64,000 nt of DNA from the NCBI RefSeq assembly GCF_030272615.1, contig NC_081407.1, positions 142,670,897 through 142,734,896 on the forward strand, given 5' to 3'. How positions within the stretch are numbered: the stretch's first letter is position 1; every line of letters starts with the position of its first letter. The DNA is from Cryptomeria japonica (Eukaryota; Streptophyta; Pinopsida; Cupressales; Cupressaceae). The translations under genes and the position numbers were made by a program. The notes under the pieces were generated by a model. That model searched no databases. It saw only the letters and a program-made list of their open reading frames with translations, and had not been told where the DNA came from. Below are positions 45,842 to 58,962 of this stretch, in pieces.

Positions 45842-46004
45842 GATGTCCTTTTTATCTTGATATTGAAGTAGTAAGATTCTAAAGTCCCTTGGGTGCTTAG
45901 TGTGTCTTGTCTCTTTGATGTCTTGGTAAAAGTTTTCAATGCAAACCTTTGTACTTTATCATGGGTATGCTTAGTCTCATACTCTCGCTAAAGTGGGGGC
46001 TAAA

Positions 46005-46560
46005 TGTAGGATCCTAAATTGTACTCCTTTACACTTGTATCCTCACTTGGGCCCTCACTTTGGCATTCATCCTCTAAGGCCTGATTGAAGCCCTAATTCT
46101 ACTCACACCATGTATCATGCTCAAATTCTCATTATCTACATTTATTTCTTGAAGATCTTGGGACCTGATGTCCAAGACCAAGGTGCCCAATGCAATGATC
46201 CTCCAAAATAGGGCCCATTTTGGGGCCTCATAATGCTAACATGATTTGAGCGGAAACCTAGATCCTGTGTCAGCCTATGTCAATTTTTTTTTTTTTTGAC
46301 TAGCATGTATAAAAGGAGGTCTACCCCTCTTGTTTTGAGATAGCACACTCATATTTGAAATTCAAGATCTCAATTACATTCAGTAAGGAAGAAATCAGTC
46401 TTCTTTCAAGCATTGGAGATGACACTCATGTTCTATGTTTTATGAAGACTATCTACATGAAACCCTAATTCCTTATGAAGATAAACAAAACTTCATAAAT
46501 AGGTATATAATTAGTGTTTTAGAAATTTTCACTCTTTCCCTCAAAATAAAAGCATTTCCA
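46005..46560 (+). repeat. Possible LTR start (3' end not found)
   Basis: A purine-rich AAAGTGGGGGCTAAA is followed by TGTAGGATCCTAAATTG at 46005, a typical polypurine/LTR junction. TATAAAAGG at 46308-46316 would fit a U3 promoter. The distal end could not be placed and no partner LTR is present. Confidence 0.4.
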
Positions 46561-47869
46561 TTATAGTACTTAAAAATTTGGGTTATCCCACAATAGTGGG
46601 CTACACTTTTTAGCCAACTTTGACACTGAAATAATCATTTTGAGAAAAAAAATTCACATTCAGACACCTATTACTGCTAAACCGTAAGGAATTTGTAGAT
46701 GATGTGAACTAGAGATTTGTGGCATTTTGTGTGTAGATTCTAAATATATTTATTTGAAAATATTTAGAATTAATTTGTATCCATTTTTCTCTCTCTCAAA
46801 ACCTAGTTTTTTACAGTAAACAACATTTTTAAAGAGTGATACTCATTTGGTAAGGCATAACTTCTTTTTTTTTCTAAAATAAATATCCTTGTGATTATTT
46901 CGACTTTAGTTTTGTAACATCCATATCTAATGTTTGCAATTGGTTTCATAACATTATATTTAGTAATTTATATTTTATTAAGTTTTAAAATTGATTTGAC
47001 TATAATTTTGTCATATGTTCATTTGGTAGCTCGTAACTTGTTGTGTATGTATTGAATTTTTATTTTTATTTTGGTTGGAAAGAGGACTTCAATACCTATT
47101 ACATAGATATTTTTCAAAAAAAATAAATTCACTTGTTTATTATTTTTCCATAAGCATTGAACACATAAGTTGATGTTTGGTATGAAACCTATGTTTAGTT
47201 AATCTAAAAATAAAATCATAATAAACTCAATATTTATTAAAATAATAATCATTGGAAAGATCGCTTAAAGTACTACTGTCATGCATTTGGGATTATCAAG
47301 TTTGATCCATTTGAGCCCCCAATTTGAGCTTCGAAGGCCAAAAATTTGCAAAAACCAAGAGAGTTTGTGGGGGGAGACCTCTAATAAGGAGGTTCGATCG
47401 AACCCATGTTCTATCGAAACCCCTTGGACCAAATTTTGTTGTAACAACCATGTTCTATCGAACATGGCCTATTTTAACTACCGACATTCAATAGAAACCC
47501 CCGTCTGCCAATTTTAATTTTTTGGGGGTATGAATGATTTCATATAAATATAGATGCTTTTTTTCATTTTTTACATAACAAATTTGTAGGATATTAATTC
47601 ACTTTTTTCACAAAGAAGGCAATTTGAAGTGAATTTTGTTGGTGTGGAATTTTCAAAGGAAGGAGATGGGAAATAAAAGGACAAGGGTAAATAAGACTGC
47701 ATGAAAGTATTCACTTGAAATAGAATGAAGACCTCGTGAACAAGAATCGACAAGATATATTAGAAAGAAAACAGGTATGCATCTTTACAATTTATAATTC
47801 ATAAACCCGCTTAAATTAATGAAATTATAAAATATAATAGAAATAGAAGGTGATTAAAAATCAAAATGA
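46561..47869. other. No recognisable gene
   Basis: AT-rich. A short repeat, GTTCTATCGAAC/GTTCGATCGAAC-like, recurs four times near 47390-47465. Confidence 0.4.
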
Positions 47870-48291
47870 TCTCTTTCTCTCTCGCTCACATTTTACTCTT
47901 CTTTAAAGGTCATTAAAAATAAAAATACTCTCTCTCTCTCTCTCTCCCTTTCCTTTTAGTCTTATTAAATGTGATTAAGTATTTTTAGTCACTCCCCTTA
48001 AGACACTCTGCCCCCCCCCTCCCCTCTCTCTCCCTTTAGTCTTCTTAGGTGATTTAAAAGTATGTTTAGTCTCTCCCTCTCTCTCCAAATCCTTTGAGTC
48101 TTGTTAGGTGATTAAATATGTTTACTCTCTCTCTTGTGCGCGCTCTCTCTCTCCTTTTCTGTCTTCAATCTAGGTGATTACTAAGTATTTTTACGATAAT
48201 TGTCTTACTCTTCTACTCTCTTTATAGGCCTTTTTAGTCTCCCCCCTTAAGACTCTCTCTCTCTCTAGATCCTTTTAGTCTTCTTAGGTGA

Positions 48292-48332
<41 letters not shown>

Positions 48333-48478
48333 TCTCTCTCCTTTTAGTATTCTTAAAGGTTATTAAAGATTTTTAGGATCTCTCTCCCTCCCCTTTTGTT
48401 CAAGTCTTATGCGATTAAAGATTTTTAGGATCTCTCTCTCTCTTACTCTCCTATAATTGTTTGTAGCATAGATCCCCT

Positions 48479-48534
<56 letters not shown>

Positions 48535-48850
48535 CCTTAATCACCTTAGTACTTTTAATCTCTCCCCTTGAGACTTTCTCTCACTCTCCTTTTATAAGTT
48601 TTCAATCTAGGTGATTATTAAGGATTTTTAGGATATTTCTCTCTCGTACTCTCCTAATCTCATTATAGGTCTTTTTAGTCTCTCTCTCTCTCTCTCCCCC
48701 CCCCCCCCCCTTAATCACCTTAGTACTTTTAATCTCTCCCCTTGAGACTTTCTCTCTTGCTCCTTTTATAAGTCTTCAATCTAGGTGATTATGAAGGATT
48801 TTTAGGATATTTCTCTCTCATACTCTCCTACTCTCATTATAGATCTTTTT

Positions 48851-48928
<78 letters not shown>

Positions 48929-49018
48929 CTTTTAGTATTCTTAAAGGTTATTAAACATTTTTTATGATCTCTCTCTACTCCCCTACTCTCTTTAGTTGTT
49001 TCTAGTATAGGTCCCCTT

Positions 49019-49069
<51 letters not shown>

Positions 49070-49298
49070 TTTAGTATTCTTAAAGGTTATTAAACATTTT
49101 TATGATCTCTCTCTAATCCCCTACTATCTTTAGTTGTTTCTAGTATAGATCCACTTAATACTCTCTCTCTCACTCCCCCTCCCTCCCTCTCTCTCTCTCT
49201 AAGTATTCAATCTAGGTGATTATTAAGGATTTTTAGGATCTTACTCTCTCTTACTCTCCTACGCTCTTTATAGTTATTTTTAGTCTTTCCCCTTAATA

Positions 49299-49339
<41 letters not shown>

Positions 49340-49390
49340 TCTCTCTCTCTCCTTTTAGTCTTAAAGGTTATTAAATATTTTTTAGGATTC
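47870..49390. repeat. Compound tandem repeat: CT arrays alternating with a ~40-60-bp spacer unit
   Basis: Long (CT)n runs alternate about fifteen times with spacers such as CTTTTAGTCTTCTTAGGTGA, TTATTAAGGATTTTTAGGAT and CCTTTTAGTATTCTTAAAGG. Larger duplicated blocks are also seen (48540-48690 resembles 48715-48860; 48930-49010 resembles 49065-49150). It abuts the 5'-truncated gypsy pol. Confidence 0.9.
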
Positions 49391-49399
49391 TTTCATTTC

Positions 49400-52300
49400 T
49401 CCATCTTCAGTAGAGCGATGCAATCTTGCAGTGGCAAAACAAGTTGATAGGTGGCAGGTAGATTTGGCTGCGGGCTCCAAGGTGGCGGTAGACTCCCTTG
49501 TGCATGATTGCGTGTTGGATTTGGGAGTATGTACCACCTTAGTGGATCTTTGTGTTCTTTCTTTGGGGTCCTATGGTGTTGTGTTGGGTATGGATTGACT
49601 TGAGGCTCATTAGGATAAGATTGATTGCCGCAGTAAGAGGGTGCAGTGTCTTGATGATAGTGGTAAGAATGTTGAGATAGTGGTTGTGCAACAACCTATC
49701 TCTCTTCACATGATTTATGCTATGCAAATGAAGAGATGTGTGCAACAAGGTTTTCAATTGTTTGTAGTGAGGATAAATGATTTGGATGAAGGAGAGAATT
49801 GAGATGATCTCTTTTCTTACCATCCTATTCTTCAGAAGTTTTCAGATGTATTTCCTAGTGATATTCCAAGTATGCCACCTAAGCATGACATTGATTTCCG
49901 GATAGACTTAGTCCCTGGAGTAGAGCCTATATGTAAAGATTCTTATCAAAAGACTACTCAAGAGTTGAGTGATTTGCGATTGCAGTTGGAGGAGTTGCTA
50001 GCTAAGGGATTCATACGCCCTAGTGTTTCCCCATAAGGAGCACTTGTGTTGTTTGTTAAGAAGAAGAACAAATCTCTTTGCTTATGCATTGATTACAGAA
50101 AAATGAATAAGGTGACAGTGAATAATCATTATCCTTTGCCAAGGATTGATGACCTTTTTTTATTAGATTAAGGATGCTATGGTCTTCTCTAAGATAGATC
50201 TTAAGCCAGGGTATCACCAGTTGCGGATTCATGAGGCATATTCATCGAATAACTTTCTGTACTCAATATTGTCTTGTTATGAGTTTATAGTGGTACCTTT
50301 TGGGCTTACTAATGTGTTGTCAGTGTTCATGAGCTTTATGAATGGAGTATTTAGGACCTATCTTGATAGGTTTGTACTTGTGTTTCTGGATGATATATTG
50401 GTGTATTCGAGGATTTTAGAAGAGCATGAGGAGCATGAGGAGAATATGAAGCAGGTGTTGCAGTGTCTTCATGAGAATTAGTTATATGCCAATATGGCTA
50501 TGTGCAAGTTCTTTCAGACCAAGGTTAATTATCTTGGCCATGATATTTTTAGAGAGGGTATTGCAGTGGATTCGTCTAAGATTCAAGCTATTGTGGATTG
50601 GACAACACCCACTAATGTGGGAAAGTTTTATATTTTTACGCGCCTTGCATGTTATTATCTTCGTTTTGTTCATGGGTTATTAAAGATTTCTCATCCTATC
50701 ACTTCTCTTCAGAGAAAGGGAAGAAGTTTGTGTGGTCAGATCAGTGTGAGGCAGTTTTTTATATCCTCAAGGAGAGTTTGACTAGTGCACCTATTCTAGC
50801 TGTACCCGATCCTCTAGGAGATTTTATGGTGTACAAAAATGCTTCTTTGGAGGATCTAGGAGTAGTTCTTATGCATGATGGTCATGTGATAGCCTATGAG
50901 CCACGTAAACTCAAAGACCATGAGTTGAATTGTCCCACTCATGATTTAGAGTTAGCAGTATTTGTGCATGCTTTGGTAAGATGGAGGCATTTTCTTCTTG
51001 GGCATCGGTTTGAGTTGCATAGTGATAATCGCAATTTGCTATATATTTTCACGCAGCCAAAACTCGAATGCTAGGTAGTGGCAATGGATGGAGTTTCTTT
51101 GTGAGTACGATTTTGAGGTGAAGTATATTCAGGCGAAGGATAATGTGGGAGTAGATGCATTAAGCTGCAAGAGGCATAAGGTTTCAACATTGACTCTCAA
51201 CATGGATTTGAGGAGTCAGATTCTTAGTGCGCTTCCTTTAGATGCTTGGTACCAGGAGGTTAGTGTGGAGGTTGCTTCAGGTAGAGCTCTTGAGGGGAGA
51301 TATGCAGGTTATTCATTGGAGTCTGATGGTCTTCTTTGATATTTGGGACGTAAATATGTTCTACCTTCAGATGGACTTTGAGTTTTGATCTTGTCAGAGG
51401 CGCATCATGCACCTTACTTAGCACATCCAGGTGTCAAAAAGATGCATGCAGATTTATGAAAATTTTATCATTGGGCCAGTGTGAGGAGAGATATAATAGA
51501 TTTTGTGTATTGTTATTTGGAGTGTTAGTGAGTGAAGGTAAAGCATCAACATCCCGCAGGTTTGTTGCAGTCGAACCTAGTTCCATATTGGAAATGGGAT
51601 ATCATATCTATGGATTTCATTGTTGGATTCCCTATGCCTTCTTGTCGTCATGATGCTATCATGGTTACTTTTGATAGGTTGACCAAGGCGGCACACTTCT
51701 CTCCTATCTGATCTTCCTACACAATAATGATAGTAGCTTGGATTTTCATTGAGGATATAGTGATATTGCATGGTATTCCTCATTGGATTATATCAGATCA
51801 TGATCCAATGTTCACTTAAGTATTGTGGACCTCTCTTTAGCATGATTCGGGAGCCTAGTTCAACTACAGTTCAATGTATCATCTCAAGCCAGATGGGAAA
51901 ACTAAGAGAGTTAATCAAGTTTTAGAGGATATGCTATGAATGTATGTTATGGATCAACATTCTCAATGGGTGAATTACCTCTATTTGTTGGAGTTTGCGT
52001 ACAATAATGGATATCAAAGCTTGATTGGTATATCTCATTTTCAAGCATTGAATGGATGACCATGTCGTATGCCCTTGAGTTGGGACCATTTGGAGTATAG
52101 AGTGCTTTTTGGTTCAGAGATGCACTACAGGATATGGAGCAGCAAGTGACTCGTATTAGATACCATTTGGTGGTAGCGCATGATAGGAGGAGAAGTATGC
52201 AAATGCTCATCACGTGGATCGACAGTTTTCAGTGGGTGACAAGGTGTTTCTGTGGGTTCATCCATGAAAGAGTCCTATTTGTTATGGAAAAGGATCTAAG

Positions 52301-52662
52301 TTGGCACCTCATTTTGTTAGACCATTTTGAGATTTTGGAAAAGATTGGTTATGTGGCTTATTGCCTTGCCTTGCTTCCCAGCTTGTCCTGCATCCATGAT
52401 GTGTTTCATGTATCATTTTTGAGGCCATAGTTTCCCGATGTGTCTCATGTTTTGGATTGGAATGCATTGCAGGTAGAGGATGGGAAACTTTCTTTAGAGC
52501 CCATGCACATTCTTCAATGTGGGGGCATGACCCTTAGGAGCCACAACATAGGGTAGGCAAGGGTCCAATGGGACTTGAGTGATGATTCTTCAATGACTTG
52601 GGAAGATGTAGCGTGGATGAGAGAGCTTAATCCTTACTTGTTCTCAGGCTTTCAGAAGTAAG
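49400..52662 (+). pseudogene. pol: Ty3/gypsy pol (protease end, RT, RNase H, integrase, chromodomain-like end), decayed
   Basis: Domain order is clear despite many stops. Protease end: LGMDWL near 49585. RT: LAKGFIRPSVSP, then KIDLKPGYHQLRIHE near 50190 and FLDDILVYS near 50385 (the xDD active site is present). RNase H: VYKNASLEDLGVVL near 50830, where the expected catalytic Asp of DAS is Asn, and HSDNRNLLYIF near 51020. Integrase: HH zinc region near 51400, [13 protein letters not shown] near 51600, SDHDPMFT near 51796 and LEFAYNN near 51990. C-terminus: HDVFHVSFLRP near 52400 and TWEDVAWMRELNPYLF near 52600. The order RT-RNase H-integrase marks Ty3/gypsy, and the C-terminus suggests the chromovirus branch. 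Gag and the 5' LTR are missing; the left edge meets simple repeats. Confidence 0.9.
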
Positions 52663-52684
52663 CCTAGGCAAAGGAAGCCTAGGC

Positions 52685-52698
52685 AAAGGGGGGGAGGA
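52685..52698 (+). promoter_or_regulatory. Polypurine tract of gypsy element
   Basis: AAAGGGGGGGAGGA directly precedes TGTAGTGTCCCTCC at 52699, the LTR start. Confidence 0.7.
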
Positions 52699-53540
52699 TG
52701 TAGTGTCCCTCCTTGATTCATCTTTTGATTCATGCGTCAATAAACTTGTTTAGACTCTTTGATGATGTTTTGATTGATACTATGGCTTTACTTATATCTC
52801 AGATGTTTATTGATGATGCCAAACATTTTATATGGACACTTGAAATATGATGACTTATGTGGATGATGGTACATTTTGGATTACTATGATGGATGTACTT
52901 ACATTTGATGGTTTTATGCACGTGTTATTTATGGACAGATGTTATTTCTTATGAGGTTGCGATGACATTTTGTGTTAGTGCTAATCCCACTTCATGATTA
53001 TATTGAATATGATTATGATGTCATGATTGTCATGATTGTCTTACTACTGTATTTGTGATAGAGACAATATCATATCACTCATTATGAGCATGATATGACA
53101 TTGCGATTCTCTCTCACTTGCCTAATCATTTATGATATATGCTATTATATATATGTTGTCTTGTGGATATTGGTGGTTGTGGGATTGCAACATCGAATCC
53201 ACCTGGTCACACCAGTTTGAGTGTGTCTTCATCCCAATGGCAAGTTGATCAGAGATCCAGTATGGGTTTCTTCTACACACTCTAGGCTTAAGTTGATATC
53301 CTTGTCAATCAGTGTCTTGACTTAAGTCGATGGTTAGAGTCTTGTTTTGTGTTGTTCGACCCTATTTCAGGTTGCCTTGTGGTGTTATAATTATTTAATT
53401 AATTAATAATTGATTTATATAGTTTATTAATATTTAAATTAAATTAATGTATACTTTTGATATTTAATTATTATTGGATAATTTATTGTTGATGATTAAT
53501 ATTTATTTTGATTAATGTTTATCAAGAATTGATTTATTGG
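52699..53540 (+). repeat. Gypsy 3' LTR, 5' part
   Basis: Starts TGTAGTGTCCC after the polypurine tract. The sequence from 52749 to 53540 is duplicated at 58182-58962. It is cut at 53540 by the LINE piece; the second copy continues further, so the LTR is longer than what is seen here. Its far end was not located. Confidence 0.65.
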
Positions 53541-55149
53541 GTTTGCATATCTTGTCCTAGGATATGAGTGATATTTTACGATTGTCATTAACACCTTGCC
53601 AAAAGAAAGTCCCGAGATGCTTATTGAGCTTTGCAAGTTTAGAAGAAGATAAATGTTGACAGGAGAGTTGGTAAATGGGCATAGCTGGCAAGACCGATCT
53701 AACTGAGGTTGCTCTACCTGTAGATGAGAGCCATTTTCCTTTCCAAGTGTTAATCCTGGACTTGATTTTATCCACCAAGTTGTCCCATAATTTTGAGGGT
53801 CTTCTACCCTTGTCAAGGGGAATGCCTAGGTATTTACAAGGAAGAGTTCCTTCACTAATCTCCTAGACATTGTTGATCACATTTCCTAAGGAGGAGTCTA
53901 TGTTGAACATAAAAACTACAGACTTGGCCAGATTCACCTCTTGACTCGAGGCTAGCATATAGGAATTAAGGATGCCTTTGAAGGCTCTCGCTTCCTTTAC
54001 ACTTCCCTGCCCAAAAAGCATCATGTCGTCGACAAATTGCTGGTGCATAAAGGGAGGGAGGCCGCTGGTAATAGGGATTCCTTAGATCCCACCTTCCTCT
54101 TTGGCCTTAGAGATGGATCTGCCTAGGGCTTTAGCCATGATGATGCAAAGGAAGGGAGACATAAGATCTCCTTGCCCAAGCCCTCTTGAGTTGTTGAAGA
54201 AACCTTCCAGGGAACCATTAACCAAGACCGAGAATTTGGAGGTGGATATACATTCAAAGATTAGGTTGATCTAGGATTTGGAAAATCCAAAGGCCTCCAA
54301 GCATTTGCATAGGAAGTGCTAGTCAACTTTGTTGTTATCTTTGCTTATGTCTAATTTGACTAGCATACTTGGTGCCCTATTGAGTTGGACCGAATGAATG
54401 GCCTCTTGGGCTATAATAATCCCATCATAGATTTATCTATCTACTACGAAGCCAGTTTGCTCTTCACTAATGATAATGGGGAGAAGATTTTGGAGTCTGG
54501 CTGCTAGAGTTTTGGTTAAGAGTTTGTACAGAGTGTTGCAAAGGGCTATTGGTCTGAAGTCATTAAAGCTTTCAAGATTCTCTTTTTTGGGGATGAGAGC
54601 TAAGAAGGTATTGTTGATTTCTTTGAGAATCTTACCAGATTTCCTAATACCTTCTAAAGCGTCTGTGATCTCTGTCCCCATAAAACCCCAATATTTCTGG
54701 AAAAAGCTAGTGGGGAAGCCATCCAGATCTGAGGCCTTTTCGGGATTCATCTTCATAAGGACAAATTTAACCTCCTCCTCAGAGAATTTGTTTGATAGGA
54801 TTTTGTTGTGATCATCGTTAATGAGTTTTGGAAGATTCTTGATAATATTGAGTTGGCCTCTGAGGTTGGAGCCTTCAATATTGTTTAAGATTTTATCAAA
54901 AAATCTTGCTACCTCGGAGGTAATATCATCCGGTTTAGACAGGATGGAGCCTTGGCAGTTCTTAATTTTATAAATTTGATTGACCCATCGCCTCTGCTTA
55001 GTACTATTATGGAAAAAATTAGTATTTCGGTCCCCATCACTCAACCAAGGCTCCCTCGATTTTTGTTTCCAAAAGATCTCTTCATTTGAGAGTGTCTTTT
55101 CATATTCAGAGAGTAGAGCCTTTTCTTTGAGGAAGAGATGTTCATCCAT
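53541..55149 (-). pseudogene. LINE reverse transcriptase part of ORF2
   Basis: Minus strand: REPWLSDGDRNTNFFHNSTK, NPEKASDLDGFPTSFFQKYW, LIPKKENLESFNDFRPIALC and EEQTGFVVDR in the main frame (55149-54433). HQQFVDDMMLFG near 54040 follows, where FxDD is the active-site motif. The post-RT region carries NTWKGKWLSSTGRATSVRSV near 53745. Several stops interrupt it, for example TAG after KISLIS at the 3' cut. Catalyses target-primed reverse transcription in active relatives. Confidence 0.88.
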
Positions 55150-55199
55150 CCCCTTCTCAAGAACCTCAATGTTAACATTCTTAAGATCATTTTCTACTA

Positions 55200-56114
55200 G
55201 GCATTTTTTATTGAAAATATTTCAAAAATTAGTCCTATTTCATTCTAAGAGATTCCTTTTGATAAGATTTAACTTGCTTGTGATAATAAACATCTTTGAA
55301 CCAGAGAAGACAGAGCTTCTCCACCAATTCTCAATAAGGTTTAAAGAGTTATCATCTCTAAACCACATGCTCTCAAATTTGAAGGGAAATTTTTTAAGGG
55401 AGTGGTCAGATATTAAGTTTAATTGGAGTGGGAAATGGTCAGATCCTGATAAAGGGAGAGGCTCTGTCTTCAGGGAGTAATTAAGCTCCGAGAGCCCCCC
55501 ATGGATAAAGAACCTATCAATTTTCTCAGCGATGTTACAGAAACCAGTTCTTCTGTTGTTCCAAGTGAAGGCATTCTCTGTCGTCTGGATTTCCAACAGG
55601 GAATTCATATTGATCCAATGATTGAAATCTACAGCTGCTGGAGGGAGTTTGCTGCTACCTCCTCTTTTGTCAGCTACCTTGGTGATAGCATTGAAATATC
55701 CACCAATGATGCATACATCATTTGGGAAACTTCTAAGGAAAGACTCAAGTTCCATCCACACCCTAGCCTTATCCCTATTCTAGATAGGGCCATAGACATT
55801 AATCAATTTGAATCTTAGGTATTTTTATAGCTTTCTACTTCTCCTCCTATCCAATTTTTCTTAATCTCTAAAGGTGTAAAAGAGATGAATCTGGAGTCCC
55901 AAATGATAGCTAAGCCCCTTGAGGCCCCTATGGCAAGGGAATGTTTTAGCTGTCTAACGCCTAGTTTTTTCTCAAAAAGGACAATCTTAGAGGAGTTTAT
56001 TTTAGTTTCTTGGATTAAAACTATGTCAAGTTTAGAGTTAGAGATGCAACGCTTTAAGATGCGTTGTTTGTTAGGGGCATTCAGACCCCTAACATTCCAT
56101 GTTATGATTTTCAT
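55200..56114 (-). pseudogene. LINE apurinic-type endonuclease part of ORF2
   Basis: ATG 56114 starts MKIITWNVRGLN, the canonical LINE endonuclease opening, and VLIQETKINS supplies the catalytic Glu. A frameshift lies near 55818, a stop soon after, then IIGGYFNAI near 55700, where the usual GGDFN Asp is Tyr, and GSDHFPLQL near 55450. The start codon overlaps the ORF1 stop as ATGA (56114-56111). Confidence 0.88.
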
Positions 56115-58151
56115 GGCTCCGTGGGGAGGAAATTCCCCTCCCCTACATTAAAAAGAGTAGATATTTTAGACCGGCCCCTTGCTTCTCCATCCTTAGATCT
56201 TAGTTCAGCAAGGGATCTCCTGCCTCTTCTCCTACTGAGTTTAGCACAGTCAGGAGAGCCTTTTCTTTTATCAGAGCTGAGAATGCCTAGGGTGTTAGGA
56301 TTATCATTTTCTAAGTTATCTAATGGTATAAAGAGTTCATTTGTTTCTAAGTCGACTCTGGCAATATCTACTAGATTTTTGACAAGGAGATCCCTTTGTC
56401 TTTCCAATTCCTCATCATCACAGATTTCATCAACCAGTTGATCCATAAGGTCGTTTACTACTTCTTCCCCTACCCCTACAAAATTGGCAATGATGTTAAC
56501 TTACTTGGCCACACAGTCACTCTCAAATTCTACAATTGTATCAGAAACAACCATCAGAGATGGAGGGTGGACATCTGCCTCCTCAGCAACCTTCATACAT
56601 GAGACTTGAGAGATTGCTTGACCATGCAAGGATGCCATTCCTAGATCTGAGGAAAGAGTATCCTTCTTCGCTAATTGCACAGAGGAGGTTAGTTCCATTA
56701 AAGGGGGACACCTCAAGGGACTCACCCTCTCTGGTGGGATGAGAGAGCTAGATGATGGCATATTTGTCAATCCGAGCTACTCTATTTGAGGGAGCCACTC
56801 ACTAATTTCACCCTCTTCCAGGTCTCAATCCCTAAGAAAAGAGTCAACTGTAGGTGGATTAATAGTTGGCAATGGAGGAAGAGGGGAGTGAGAGGTCTTA
56901 ACAGGGGAGCTATGAGGACATAGGTCCGCGGTGAGATGATTGGTGTTAATATTATTCTTAAAGCCTTCAAAGGTAAAACCCCCTCCTTCCACAAATCTGA
57001 ATGGGGTGCCATTAGACTTGAGAAATGATTCAGGGGAAGGTTTCTCATAGGGGATCTTTCTTGGCATAGTATCTTCGAAAGAACCATTATAAAAGGGTAA
57101 TTCTAGGGTTAAACAGAAATTATCGCATATCATTGTTATGGGCTCTAAAGATTTAATGTTAATATTCATGTTAACGATCAAAAGCTGGTTAAAGAAGCTT
57201 AGGGCCGATTTCTTAACTTCTACAAATTTACCTATTTTGTTGCCTATTATTCTTAAAAAATCATTATTTTGCAATTCTACAGGAAATTTCTCAAGTGAAA
57301 TCGCTCTATTAACCATGCAGGAATTGAATTGAGATGGAAGAAAGAGGGGTTGCCATTCCCATCAATCAAACCCTAGACCCTTGAATGTTAATATGTCCCG
57401 TTTAGTAAAGAATTTCTTAAATTCTGATGACCACATTCAATAGCTAAGAAATTATCAGGAAGGATGTCAATTTTTACCTGGTTATTGAAAGAAGACGACA
57501 CCCAGTTAGCAATTTTTTAAGATGGGATCCCCCAACCTTTCCACCAAGCAAAGATCATTCAGTCGTTGCAATGCATTTGATACCTAGCCTAAGTATAGGT
57601 ATCAATTTCAATGACCAAACCATTAGGAGTGGCTGGAGGATTTGCAAGTAAATCCATCATTGGATGCTTAACTTCCTTTGAAATGTGATGATTCCTGAAA
57701 GAGTGACGGCCAAGGGTTTCCATACCCTTTTATAATTTACCCAAGGATTTTCGTGGAGGAAAAAAAAGGTGAGTAGAGGAACTCATTGACTAGATAGGTT
57801 TTACAAAACCCTCGTCCCGACAATGCTTGGGATTCCGCTTGAGGCAATTTGGTTGTCCTAATGCCTTTTTATTTCTGTTGCTAACCACATGCCAATCCTG
57901 ATCCCAGCCCTTGCAAAAAAGAGGGGGAGCCCTAGCTGCATCAACTAGAGAGTATTTTGTTTTTGCAAAGAAGGCCTCTTGTTCGCGGGTTCGAGATATG
58001 ACCCTGCCTGGATCCTTAGTCCCAGAGTAATTAGCCAAAACAGTGAACCGATTTGCAAAGATTTTGTGAATTCCCCGTGGTGGATAGGAGTGCTCGAAAA
58101 AGAATGGCGATGCATTGCATTAATTTTTCGCACGCAGAGCCATGATTGCAA
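56111..58151 (-). pseudogene. LINE ORF1 (RNA-binding protein), broken
   Basis: Minus strand from 58151: short N-terminal frames (MALRAKN at 58143; KGWDQDWHVVSNRNKKAL near 57910), then 57316-56825 with RAISLEKFPVELQNNDFLRI and VKKSALSFFNQLLIVNMNIN, a DUF4283-like region of plant LINE ORF1 proteins. A Ser/Pro-rich stretch follows, ending in a charged C-terminus (KRKGSPDCAKLSRRRGRRSL) that stops at 56111-56113. Several stops and frame changes break it. Confidence 0.7.
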
Positions 58152-58181
58152 TCCTTAAATTCCTTCATTAAATTGTTATTA

Positions 58182-58962
58182 TTTAGACTCTTTGATGATA
58201 TTTTGATTGATACTATGGCTTTACTTATATCTCAGATGTTTATTGATGATGCCAGACATTTTATATGGACACTTGAAATATGATGACTTATGTGGATGAT
58301 GGTACATTTTGGATTACTATGATGGATGTACTTACATTTGATGGTTTTATGCACATGTTATTTATGGATAGATGTTATTTTTTATGAGTTTGTGATGACA
58401 TTTTGTTAGTGCTAATCCCACTTCATGATTATATTGAATATGATGATGATGTCATGATTGTCTTACTACTGTATTTGTGGTAGAGACGATATCATATCAC
58501 TCATTATGAGCATGATATGCGGTTGTGATTCTCTCTCACTTGCCTAATCATTTATGATATATGCTATTATATATATGTTGTCTTGTGGATATTGGTGGTT
58601 GCGGGATTGCAAGACATCGAATCCACCTGGTCACACAAGTTTGAGTGTGTCTTCATCCCAATGGCAAGTTGATCGGAGATGGTATGGGTTTCTTCTACAC
58701 ACTCTAGGCTTAAGTTGATATCCTTGTCAATCAGTGTCTTGACTTAAGTCGATGGTTAGAGTCTTGTTTTGTGTTGTTCGACCCTATTTCAGGTTGCCTT
58801 GTGGTGTTATAATTATTTAATTAATTAATAATTGATTTATATAGTTTATTAATATTTAAATTAAATTAATGTATACTTTTGATATTTAATTATTATTGGA
58901 TGATTTATTGTTGATGATTAATATTTATTTTGATTAATGTTTATCAAGAATTGATTTATTGG
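58182..58962 (+). repeat. Second copy of the ~790-bp LTR segment
   Basis: Almost identical to 52749-53540 apart from small indels (for example one TGTCATGATTGTC unit missing) and substitutions. It starts TTTAGACTCTTTGATGA at the LINE junction and ends TTGATTTATTGG. Unlike the first copy it continues into further sequence. Confidence 0.92.

Larger units (their letters stand above)
53541..58181 (-). mobile_element. L1-type LINE, 3'-truncated, between duplicated LTR pieces
   Basis: Reading the minus strand: ORF1 from about 58151, endonuclease from 56114, reverse transcriptase ending at 53541 within the post-RT region (KISLIS then stop, DKICKP). No poly(A) is present at the 53541 end. The 3' end is therefore missing while the 5' end looks nearly complete, the opposite of usual LINE truncation. 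It is flanked by ~790-bp direct copies instead of short target duplications. Confidence 0.85.

Noticed and set aside
53541-58181. The 790-bp duplication as a normal LINE target-site duplication
   Set aside because: LINE target duplications are usually 7-20 bp, and this LINE lacks its 3' end and poly(A).
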